Assembly (NCBI GenBank): GCA_903929065.1
Contig: CAIYTJ010000396.1
Span: forward strand, 1 to 11,181
Length of the DNA: 11,181 nt
Source: an uncultured Bacteroidales bacterium
Lineage (GTDB): Bacteria > Bacteroidota > Bacteroidia > Bacteroidales > Paludibacteraceae
Direction: 5' to 3'
Part shown: positions 5,206-11,181 of the stretch, piece after piece
Layout: the number at the start of each line of letters is the position of its first letter
Position numbering within the stretch: position 1 is the stretch's first letter
Position numbers and translations under genes: made by a program
Notes under the pieces: model-generated
The model's input: only the letters and a program-made list of their open reading frames with translations
Database searches by the model: none
What the model was told of the DNA's origin: nothing

Positions 5206-6366
5206 ATGACAGAAAATAAAAAACAAATTGCAATATTAGGTTCAACAGGTTCCATTGGAACGCAAGCGCTGGAAGTCATTGCCGAAAATGATTCGTTGTT
5301 TGAAGTTTATGCGCTGACGGCAAACAATAATGTTGATTTGCTGATTCAGCAAGCGCAGAAATTTCAGCCGGAAATGGTGGCTATCGCCAATGAATCGCTT
5401 TTTCAGACACTGAAAACGGCTCTGTCTGATTTGCCTATAAAAGTTTTTGCCGGTGCAGATTCCATTGCACAAGTGGCAGAAATGCAACCCATTGATATTG
5501 TACTTACGGCAATGGTTGGTTATTCTGGCTTGAAACCGACCATAAATGCCATTAAAGCCGGCAAAAAAATCGCTTTGGCGAATAAAGAAACATTGGTTGT
5601 AGCCGGTGAATTGATTTGCGAACTGGCTTCAAAATATAATTCACAGATCATTCCGGTTGATTCGGAACATTCGGCTATTTTTCAGTGCCTTGCCGGCGAA
5701 GGAAATAATCCGATAGAAAAACTGATTCTCACAGCTTCAGGTGGTCCATTCCGCACCAAATCGATGCAGGAACTGGAACATGTGACCAGCGCTCAGGCGC
5801 TGAAACATCCGAATTGGGATATGGGTGCGAAAATAACTATCGATTCGGCCAGTTTGATGAATAAAGGTTTTGAAATTATTGAGGCAAAATGGCTTTTCGG
5901 TGTTACGCCCGATCAGATTGAGGTGGTGGTTCATCCACAATCCATCATTCATTCGATGGTTCAGTTTGCCGACGGTTCCATCAAAGCTCAACTTGGAATG
6001 CCCGACATGAAATTGCCGATACAGTACGCTCTCACTTATCCTGAACGGATAAAAACTAATTTTCCACGTTTCGATTTCAGTGTTTGCTCACAATTTACGT
6101 TCGAAAGACCGGACATGGAACGCTTTCGAAACCTGGAATATGCCTATTATGCAATGGATAAGGGAGGAAATATGCCTTGTATTCTGAATGCAGCCAATGA
6201 AGTGGTGGTGGCTGAATTTTTGAAAGACAAAATCGGTTTTCTTCAAATGAGCGATATTATTGAGGATGTGATGGGAAAAGCTGATTTTATTGCTAAACCG
6301 ATTTACGAAGATTATGTGAAAACCGATGCGTTGGTTCGGATTCTGACAAAAGAACTGATTAAATAA
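5206..6366 (+). CDS. dxr: 1-deoxy-D-xylulose 5-phosphate reductoisomerase
   Basis: Dxr (IspC) converts 1-deoxy-D-xylulose 5-phosphate to 2-C-methyl-D-erythritol 4-phosphate with NADPH and a divalent metal, the second step of the MEP isoprenoid pathway; it is the fosmidomycin target. The product has 386 residues, normal for the family. Visible marks: the NADPH loop GSTGSIG (12-18), LANKETL (124-130), the metal-site block VDSEHSAIFQ (Asp152, Glu154), ASGGPFR (177-183), HPNWDMGAKITIDSASLMNKG with Glu223 shortly after, and VVHPQSIIHSMVQ. The ATG at 5206 puts the nucleotide loop at its usual distance from the N-terminus; an in-frame TTG at 5194 would add four residues and is less likely. It lies in an operon, and the next gene starts three bases after its stop. 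Confidence 0.98.
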   Translation: MTENKKQIAILGSTGSIGTQALEVIAENDSLFEVYALTANNNVDLLIQQAQKFQPEMVAIANESLFQTLKTALSDLPIKVFAGADSIAQVAEMQPIDIVLTAMVGYSGLKPTINAIKAGKKIALANKETLVVAGELICELASKYNSQIIPVDSEHSAIFQCLAGEGNNPIEKLILTASGGPFRTKSMQELEHVTSAQALKHPNWDMGAKITIDSASLMNKGFEIIEAKWLFGVTPDQIEVVVHPQSIIHSMVQFADGSIKAQLGMPDMKLPIQYALTYPERIKTNFPRFDFSVCSQFTFERPDMERFRNLEYAYYAMDKGGNMPCILNAANEVVVAEFLKDKIGFLQMSDIIEDVMGKADFIAKPIYEDYVKTDALVRILTKELIK

Positions 6367-6369
6367 TTG

Positions 6370-7446
6370 ATGGAAATCCCAAAAACCGAAGGCATAAAAT
6401 ACGCCGGTTCAAAGTTGAGGATTTTACCGTTTATTTTTGAAATGGTTGCCGGTTTGGATGGTATTAACACCGTTTTAGATGGTTTCAGCGGTTCTACCCG
6501 GGTTTCACAGGCTTTTGCACAATTAGGATATTCGACCACATCGAATGATATTTCTGCCTGGTCGGAAGTTTTTGCAACGAATTATTTGCTTTCAAATAAG
6601 CCAAATGCCTATTATAAAGAAATAATCGATCATTTGAATCATCTGGAAAGAATCGATGGTTGGTTTTCAGAAAATTACGGGGGAATGCCAACAGAAATTA
6701 AAAAACCATTCCAATTAAAAAACACACGTAAACTGGACGCAGTTCGTGACGAAATTGACCGGTTGAATTTACCGTGGCACGATAAATGTGTGTTGCTCAC
6801 CAGTTTGATTTACGCTTTGGACAAAGTGGATAACACATTGGGGCATTATGCAGCTTATTTGTCGGATTGGTCGCCACGTTCGTACAACGATCTGGAATTG
6901 AAATTGCCGCGACGTTTTGCATTCACCGGCAAAAATCATGTGGTTCGCGATGATATTTTCAATACGGTTTCAAAAAACGAATTTGATTTGGTTTATTTCG
7001 ATCCGCCATACGGTTCAAATAACGAAAAAATGCCGCCAAGCCGGGTGCGCTATGCGGCGTATTATCATTTGTGGACGACCATAATAAACAACGACAAACC
7101 GCAGCTCTTTGGCAAAGCCAACAGGCGTGAAGATTCGCGGGATATTTGTTGCAGTTCGGTTTTTGAAGAATTTCGCAAAAATGAAACCGGAGAATTTCTG
7201 GCGATGGAAGCTTTGCGGAAACTAATAAAGGAAACAAATACGCGTTACTTAATGTTGTCATACAGTTCAGGTGGAAGAGCCACCAAGGAACAGTTGCTGG
7301 AAACAATTTCAAACACAGGAAAATTACTTGAAATCAAACTAATTGATCATAAAAAAAACGTCATGAGCAATATGCGTTCCACCAGCGAATGGATAAATAG
7401 TGACGGAAAACACAATGAATATCTCTTTTTAATGGAAAAGACTTAA
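6370..7446 (+). CDS. D12-class adenine-specific DNA methyltransferase, no restriction partner visible
   Basis: A 358-residue protein predicted to move a methyl group from S-adenosylmethionine to N6 of adenine in DNA. It shows the D12-class order: an N-terminal motif X-like KYAGSKLRI (10-18), motif I VLDGFSGSTRVSQAF (35-49) for cofactor binding, then the catalytic motif IV DPPYGSN with Asp211 to Tyr214. Motif I has Thr43 where FxGxG would have its last Gly. The long middle and the ending EYLFLMEK are compatible with Dam-related enzymes. The ATG at 6370 is three bases after the dxr stop (TAATTGATG), so translation is probably coupled; a TTG at 6367 is possible but unlikely. No endonuclease gene lies beside it, so it is an orphan at least locally. 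The recognition sequence cannot be inferred. Confidence 0.85.
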   Translation: MEIPKTEGIKYAGSKLRILPFIFEMVAGLDGINTVLDGFSGSTRVSQAFAQLGYSTTSNDISAWSEVFATNYLLSNKPNAYYKEIIDHLNHLERIDGWFSENYGGMPTEIKKPFQLKNTRKLDAVRDEIDRLNLPWHDKCVLLTSLIYALDKVDNTLGHYAAYLSDWSPRSYNDLELKLPRRFAFTGKNHVVRDDIFNTVSKNEFDLVYFDPPYGSNNEKMPPSRVRYAAYYHLWTTIINNDKPQLFGKANRREDSRDICCSSVFEEFRKNETGEFLAMEALRKLIKETNTRYLMLSYSSGGRATKEQLLETISNTGKLLEIKLIDHKKNVMSNMRSTSEWINSDGKHNEYLFLMEKT

Positions 7447-7496
7447 AGTCAACAGTCGCCTTCAACCGACATAAAAAAATGTAATAAAATAATAAT

Positions 7497-7520
7497 GTCT
7501 GGAGTCAGGAGACTGGAGAC
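7497..7520. repeat. Short nested inverted repeat of GTCTGGAG-type units
   Basis: Outer arms GTCT/AGAC and inner arms AGTC/GACT pair around an AGGA loop, separated by GG on both sides; CTGGAG also occurs twice as a direct repeat. It lies in the 113-base gap between the methyltransferase and rseP. The rest of that gap is plain AT-rich sequence. Confidence 0.45.
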
Positions 7521-7559
7521 AATATAAAAATAAACAACTCAACAACATAATTTGTATTT

Positions 7560-9050
7560 ATGGAATCATTTCTTATCCGGGCTTTACAGCTCATTCTCAG
7601 TCTTTCGATTTTAGTGGTTTTGCACGAATTGGGACACTTTACGTTTGCACGTTTGTTCAAAGTTCGTGTTGAAAAATTTTATATGTTTTTCAATCCGAAT
7701 TTCTCATTAATTCGTGCCAAAAAGATTAATGGCAAATGGGATTTCAAATTTCTTGCTAAAAACGTTCCAGCTAACGAACGCCAGAAAATAGATGCATTTG
7801 GTAAAGAGGTTCTTGATGCGAAAGGAAAATCGGTGATGGAACAAATTCCTGTTGCCGAATTACCTGATGCCGATTGGCGTAAATATCCTGAAACTACGGA
7901 ATGGGGAATCGGTTGGTTGCCGCTGGGTGGTTATTGCTCCATTTCGGGAATGGTTGATGAAACCAAAGATATAAACCAACTGGCAGCCGAACCGCAGCCT
8001 TGGGAATACCGTTCACGTTCAGTTTGGCAACGTTTACCCATCATTATTGGAGGTGTTTTTGTTAATTTTGTTTTAGCCATGGTGATTTATTCTGCCGTTC
8101 TATTTACGTGGGGGCAGGAATATTTGCCGCTTAAAAATGCAAAATACGGGTTGAATTTCTCGAAAACATTAATCGAAAACGGTTTTCAAAACGGAGATAA
8201 TATTCTGAAAATTAATGGACAACCGGTAGATCGTCCAGAAGATATTGTTGAAAAAGTTCTGATTGAAGGCAAGCAAAACGTAACGGTTCAACGGGAAAAT
8301 CAGCTGGTCGACATCACATTACCAAAAGATTTTAGTCAGAAAGTACTGGCAGCCGGCGAAAAAGAATTTGTTACTGTCCGATATCCGTTTGTGATTGGAA
8401 AAATTAGTTCGGGTTCACCTGCCGAAAAAGCAAAATTGCAAACAGGCGATAGCAGTACCGGTATAAATGGAAAATCAATGACCATTTTTCAGGACATAGC
8501 CAATGAACTGGATGCAAATAAAGGTATTCATATAAATCTCAGCTTTGTTCGTCATGGAAAAGCCATGCAATCCGAAGTTCAACTGACTGATAATGGTAAG
8601 CTTGGTGTTGAAGTTTTTTCTCCTGTAAAATTTATCAAAGTCAATACAATTCATTATAGCTTTACACAATCAATTCCTGCAGGGATCAATCTTGGCTGGG
8701 GAAAATTAGTGAATTATGTAAAAGGAATTAAACTGGTTTTTACAAAGGAAGGTTCTAAACAAGTAGGCGGTTTTGGATCAATGGGCAGTCTTTTCCCACC
8801 AACATGGAATTGGGAAGCCTTTTGGTCATTGACAGCACTTATCTCTGTTATTCTGGCATTTATGAATTTATTACCCATTCCTGCTCTTGATGGCGGTTAT
8901 GTTTTGTTTTTAATTTACGAAATGATAACAGGCAAAAAACCAAGTGATAAGTTTATGGAATACGCACAAACTTTTGGAATGTTGCTGCTTCTGGGGTTGA
9001 TGCTTTATGCCAATGGGAATGATATTTTCAGGCATTTTTTTAATAAATAA
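7560..9050 (+). CDS. rseP: RseP-type site-2 (intramembrane) zinc metalloprotease
   Basis: A 496-residue inner-membrane protease of the S2P family, whose members cut membrane-spanning regulators such as anti-sigma factors and leftover signal peptides. The zinc motif HELGH (His22, Glu23, His26) lies in the first transmembrane helix, and the second active-site motif, LDGG with Asp444, sits in NLLPIPALDGGYVLF near the C-terminus. Between them come a second membrane helix (GGVFVNFVLAMVIYSAVLF) and two PDZ-like stretches, one around FQNGDNILKINGQPV and one around GKISSGSPAEKAKLQTGD. The length, slightly above that of proteobacterial RseP, and the long segment between HELGH and the first PDZ are in keeping with Bacteroidota members. 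It ends its operon, with a terminator 20 bases past the stop. Its substrates are unknown. Confidence 0.96.
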   Translation: MESFLIRALQLILSLSILVVLHELGHFTFARLFKVRVEKFYMFFNPNFSLIRAKKINGKWDFKFLAKNVPANERQKIDAFGKEVLDAKGKSVMEQIPVAELPDADWRKYPETTEWGIGWLPLGGYCSISGMVDETKDINQLAAEPQPWEYRSRSVWQRLPIIIGGVFVNFVLAMVIYSAVLFTWGQEYLPLKNAKYGLNFSKTLIENGFQNGDNILKINGQPVDRPEDIVEKVLIEGKQNVTVQRENQLVDITLPKDFSQKVLAAGEKEFVTVRYPFVIGKISSGSPAEKAKLQTGDSSTGINGKSMTIFQDIANELDANKGIHINLSFVRHGKAMQSEVQLTDNGKLGVEVFSPVKFIKVNTIHYSFTQSIPAGINLGWGKLVNYVKGIKLVFTKEGSKQVGGFGSMGSLFPPTWNWEAFWSLTALISVILAFMNLLPIPALDGGYVLFLIYEMITGKKPSDKFMEYAQTFGMLLLLGLMLYANGNDIFRHFFNK

Positions 9051-9070
9051 TCATATTGAAACGTAATGAT

Positions 9071-9106
9071 AGAAGATGTTGAAATTGGTTTCAACATCTT
9101 TTATCT
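9071..9106 (+). terminator. Rho-independent terminator after rseP
   Basis: AAGATGTTGAAA (9073-9084), loop TTGG, and TTTCAACATCTT (9089-9100) form a perfect 12-bp stem followed by TTATCTATTTTT. It closes the lytM-dxr-methyltransferase-rseP unit. Confidence 0.85.
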
Positions 9107-9113
9107 ATTTTTG
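9085..9113 (+). promoter_or_regulatory. Likely promoter of the sulfatase-maturase gene, overlapping the upstream terminator
   Basis: TATTTTTG (9106-9113) fits the -7 box. The best -33 candidate, TTG at 9085-9087, lies 18 bases upstream in the loop of the rseP terminator. Predicted start near 9117, 23 bases before the ATG at 9140. Confidence 0.5.
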
Positions 9114-9139
9114 AAAGTCCTACAATTATTAATTTCCAA

Positions 9140-10378
9140 ATGAAAAAAACAATAGCATTTAATCCGCTTTCCATGCCAACCTACGTTATGGCAAAACCAA
9201 TCGGGTCGAGTTGCAACCTGAATTGTGCGTATTGTTACTATCTGGAAAAGGAAAAATTGTACGAGAATCGTAAAAGTTTTCAAATGAGCGACGAAACGCT
9301 CGAAACATATATCGAAAGTTATATCAATGCTCAGCCTACCAACGAAATTATGTTTACGTGGCATGGCGGCGAAACACTTTTGCGCGACCTGAGTTTTTAC
9401 CGGAAAGTATTGATGCTTCAAAAGAAATACGGTCGTGGCCGGACAATAGATAATACGCTGCAAACAAACGGCGTTTTATTAAACGATGAATGGTGCCGGT
9501 TTTTTAAAGACAATAATTTTCTAATCGGGATTTCAATAGACGGACCTCAACATTGCCACGATATTTACCGCAAAAATAAAGGTGGAATGGGCACTTTCAA
9601 GCAAGTGATGCGCGGCATTGAATTTCTTCAAAAACATAAGGTGGAGTTCAACACCCTTTCGGTTATAAACGATTATAATGTGAATTATCCGTTGGAAGTT
9701 TATCGGTTTTTTAAAGAAATAGGCAGCAATTATATGCAGTTTTCACCCATTGTGGAACGCATTTCGCACGACCGGACTGATAAATTGGAATTGCTTCCGC
9801 CCAGCGATCATTTTCAATCGGAATTAGCTCCGTGGACAGTAGATTCGGTGAAATTCGGACAGTTTTACACCACTATTTTCGACGAATGGGTTAGAAACGA
9901 TGTGGGAAAATACTTTGTACAGCTTTTTGATTCTACGTTGGCAGGATATGTTGGTGAAATGCCCGGTGTGTGTATATTTGGCGAAACCTGCGGTCATGCT
10001 TCGGTGATGGAATTTAATGGCGATGTGTATGCCTGCGACCATTTCGTTTTTCCGGAATATAAACTCGGAAATATGAAAACGCATACCATTTACGAAATGA
10101 TGTTTTCCGAAAAACAACTACGGTTTGGTGCCGATAAGCGCGATTTATTACCCACACAATGCCGTCAGTGCGAATACCTGAAAATGTGCAACGGCGAATG
10201 CCCCAAAAACAGAATTTCCGCTACCTCCACCGGCGAACCCGGTTTAAATTACCTGTGCTCCGGCTATAAATTATACTTTAAGCACACGCAGCCTTATATG
10301 GAATTTATGGCCAACGAGCTGTTTTTCAAACGTTCACCGGCTAATGTAATGGATTGGGCGCGAAGCCGGAAAAGTTAG
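9140..10378 (+). CDS. Anaerobic sulfatase-maturating enzyme (radical SAM, SPASM domain)
   Basis: This 412-residue enzyme family oxidises a Cys or Ser in sulfatases to C-alpha-formylglycine in the cytoplasm under anaerobic conditions. The radical-SAM cluster motif CNLNCAYC has Cys25, Cys29 and Cys32, followed by TWHGGETLLR. The SPASM part has all eight further Cys for two auxiliary clusters: Cys278, 284, 299, 341, 344, 350, 354 and 373, with spacing close to that of characterised enzymes. Asp300, right after Cys299, is in the position of the proposed catalytic base. Length and the opening PLSMPTYVMAKPIGSSCNLNC are typical. No sulfatase gene is visible, so its substrates are elsewhere or beyond the window. 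A role in another peptide modification is possible but less likely given the full match. Confidence 0.9.
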   Translation: MKKTIAFNPLSMPTYVMAKPIGSSCNLNCAYCYYLEKEKLYENRKSFQMSDETLETYIESYINAQPTNEIMFTWHGGETLLRDLSFYRKVLMLQKKYGRGRTIDNTLQTNGVLLNDEWCRFFKDNNFLIGISIDGPQHCHDIYRKNKGGMGTFKQVMRGIEFLQKHKVEFNTLSVINDYNVNYPLEVYRFFKEIGSNYMQFSPIVERISHDRTDKLELLPPSDHFQSELAPWTVDSVKFGQFYTTIFDEWVRNDVGKYFVQLFDSTLAGYVGEMPGVCIFGETCGHASVMEFNGDVYACDHFVFPEYKLGNMKTHTIYEMMFSEKQLRFGADKRDLLPTQCRQCEYLKMCNGECPKNRISATSTGEPGLNYLCSGYKLYFKHTQPYMEFMANELFFKRSPANVMDWARSRKS

Positions 10379-10492
10379 TAGTTGACAGTTTAAAGTATTA
10401 CTTGTTTGAAATACCAACCTAACAATTAAAGAAGACAGAATATAAAACTGCCGGAAAAAGAGAACTGATTTATTAAAACCTTATTATACGGA

Positions 10493-10527
10493 AGAGCAAA
10501 TTGATTAACATCAATCTGCTCTTTTTT
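10493..10527 (+). terminator. Rho-independent terminator after the sulfatase-maturase gene
   Basis: AGAGCAAATTGAT (10493-10505), loop TAAC, and ATCAATCTGCTCT (10510-10522) pair over 13 positions with one A-C mismatch, followed by a T-run to 10527. Nothing else recognisable lies in 10379-10492 apart from a GTTGACAGTT string near its start. Confidence 0.88.
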
Positions 10528-10529
10528 GT

Positions 10530-10537
10530 TATCTTTG
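10530..10537 (+). promoter_or_regulatory. -7 promoter box immediately upstream of the TPR lipoprotein gene
   Basis: TATCTTTG matches TAnnTTTG exactly. No TTTG is seen 19-21 bases upstream, where the terminator stem lies. The predicted start falls at about 10541, on or beside the ATG at 10542, implying a leaderless or nearly leaderless message. Confidence 0.5.
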
Positions 10538-10541
10538 CACC

Positions 10542-11181
10542 ATGTTAATATCATTTCTCCGATACCTGTTTATCCTCTCTGTTGCAGTAGGAATATATAG
10601 TTGTTCCCGACCGCTGCCGGAGCTAACTACTGCCGAGCAGCTTATGGAAACTGCTCCCGATTCCGCTTTGCATATCCTTCAACGATTTCAATCTAAAAAG
10701 GTAAATGATTCCTATAACCGGGCTTTCTACGCATTATTGATGAGTCAGGCGTTGGATAAGAACGATATTAAAGAAGAATCAGATTCGTTGATTTCCATTG
10801 CAACTGATTATTTTGATAATACCGAACCTATACATGCCGGATATGCCTGGTTTTATCATGCCCGAACAGCCAATAACCGCGATAGCGTAAATGAACAGGC
10901 CAGAAATCTGCTCAAAGCACAGGAATATGCGGAAAAAACAACTAATAACAAGTTATTAGGATTGATTAATTATGATAAAGCAATCATGTATTTTAATCAA
11001 AGGCAGTACAATACCTCAGTATTATATTTTAAAACCGCTTCAAACTATTTTAATCATTTAAAAGATAAGAAGAATTTTATTTTAAGTGTATTGTATACAG
11101 GATACAGTTATTTATATTTGTCAAAAGTTGATAGTGCTCAGATTTATTATAAGCAAGCAGAGAAAGTAGCTTCAACTACAA
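10542..11181 (+). CDS. TPR-like repeat lipoprotein, C-terminal part beyond the window
   Basis: 213 codons run from the ATG at 10542 to the window edge without a stop. Residues 1-20 are a signal peptide (ISFLRYLFILSVAVG) ending in IYSC, a lipobox with Cys21, so the mature protein should be lipid-anchored in the cell envelope. The following sequence is helical with TPR-like spacing: an opening AEQLMETAPDSALHILQRF typical of Bacteroidales TPR lipoproteins, then repeats with small and aromatic residues (AGYAWFYHARTA, LLGLINYDKAIMYFNQRQYNTSVLYFKTA, YSYLYLSKVDSAQIYYKQAEK). Many relatives carry a later transmembrane helix and a signalling or DNA-binding end, which cannot be seen here. Partner and function are unknown. 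The signal peptide fixes the start. It faces the same way as the maturase but is separated from it by a strong terminator. Confidence 0.85.
   Translation, partial: MLISFLRYLFILSVAVGIYSCSRPLPELTTAEQLMETAPDSALHILQRFQSKKVNDSYNRAFYALLMSQALDKNDIKEESDSLISIATDYFDNTEPIHAGYAWFYHARTANNRDSVNEQARNLLKAQEYAEKTTNNKLLGLINYDKAIMYFNQRQYNTSVLYFKTASNYFNHLKDKKNFILSVLYTGYSYLYLSKVDSAQIYYKQAEKVASTT

Noticed and set aside
6959..7312. 117-codon minus-strand frame
   Set aside because: Antisense to the methyltransferase, including its DPPY motif; Cys- and Trp-rich composition typical of a shadow frame.
9101..9463. 120-codon minus-strand frame
   Set aside because: Antisense to the radical-SAM motif region of the maturase, with no signal of its own.
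10380..10400. GTTGACAGTT string after the maturase gene as a dispersed repeat
   Set aside because: Only about one unit is present and no convincing second copy was found in the window; too weak to list as a repeat.

Overview
The window looks like chromosomal DNA of a Bacteroidota bacterium, probably Bacteroidales. The grounds are AT-rich intergenic DNA, several promoters of the Bacteroidota type (TTTG, a spacer of about 19 bases, TAnnTTTG), almost no Shine-Dalgarno sequences, and the gene families present (dxr near rseP, an anaerobic sulfatase-maturase, a TPR lipoprotein with a lipobox). There is no marker gene that would fix the genus.

Left part (1-1800, mostly minus strand): the 3'-truncated toxin gene and complete antitoxin gene of an AbiE-type (type IV) toxin-antitoxin pair, with a clear promoter whose -7 box is bracketed by an inverted repeat. 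Next come a poorly supported 79-codon frame, a C-terminal scrap of a tyrosine recombinase that keeps the His and Tyr positions, and a CAU-anticodon tRNA (probably tRNA-Ile2) with its own promoter and strong terminator. A recombinase scrap beside a tRNA and a defence-type toxin-antitoxin pair reads as the worn edge of an integrated island.

Middle (1880-4170): a proton-coupled oligopeptide transporter of the POT/PTR2 family lacking the first Glu of its ExxER motif, and a convergent YfcE/MJ0936-type metallophosphodiesterase. A roughly 100-base imperfect palindrome built of ACTAAGG units lies between them.

Right-middle (4254-9106): one probable operon with a near-consensus promoter at its head and a hairpin terminator at its end. 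It encodes a membrane-anchored LytM/M23 domain protein that has lost its zinc ligands, Dxr (second step of the MEP isoprenoid pathway), an orphan D12-class adenine DNA methyltransferase, and the site-2 protease RseP. Dxr and RseP are common neighbours in bacteria; the methyltransferase between them is the unexpected member.

Right end (9085-11181): a three-cluster radical-SAM anaerobic sulfatase-maturating enzyme with its own promoter, a strong terminator, and the first 213 codons of a lipoprotein with TPR-like helices that runs off the window. No CRISPR array, complete insertion sequence or rRNA was seen. Nothing here amounts to a clearly new multi-gene system. The points most worth checking are the operator-like repeat at the abiE promoter, the recombinase scar at the tRNA, the zinc-less LytM protein, and the methyltransferase inside the dxr-rseP unit.
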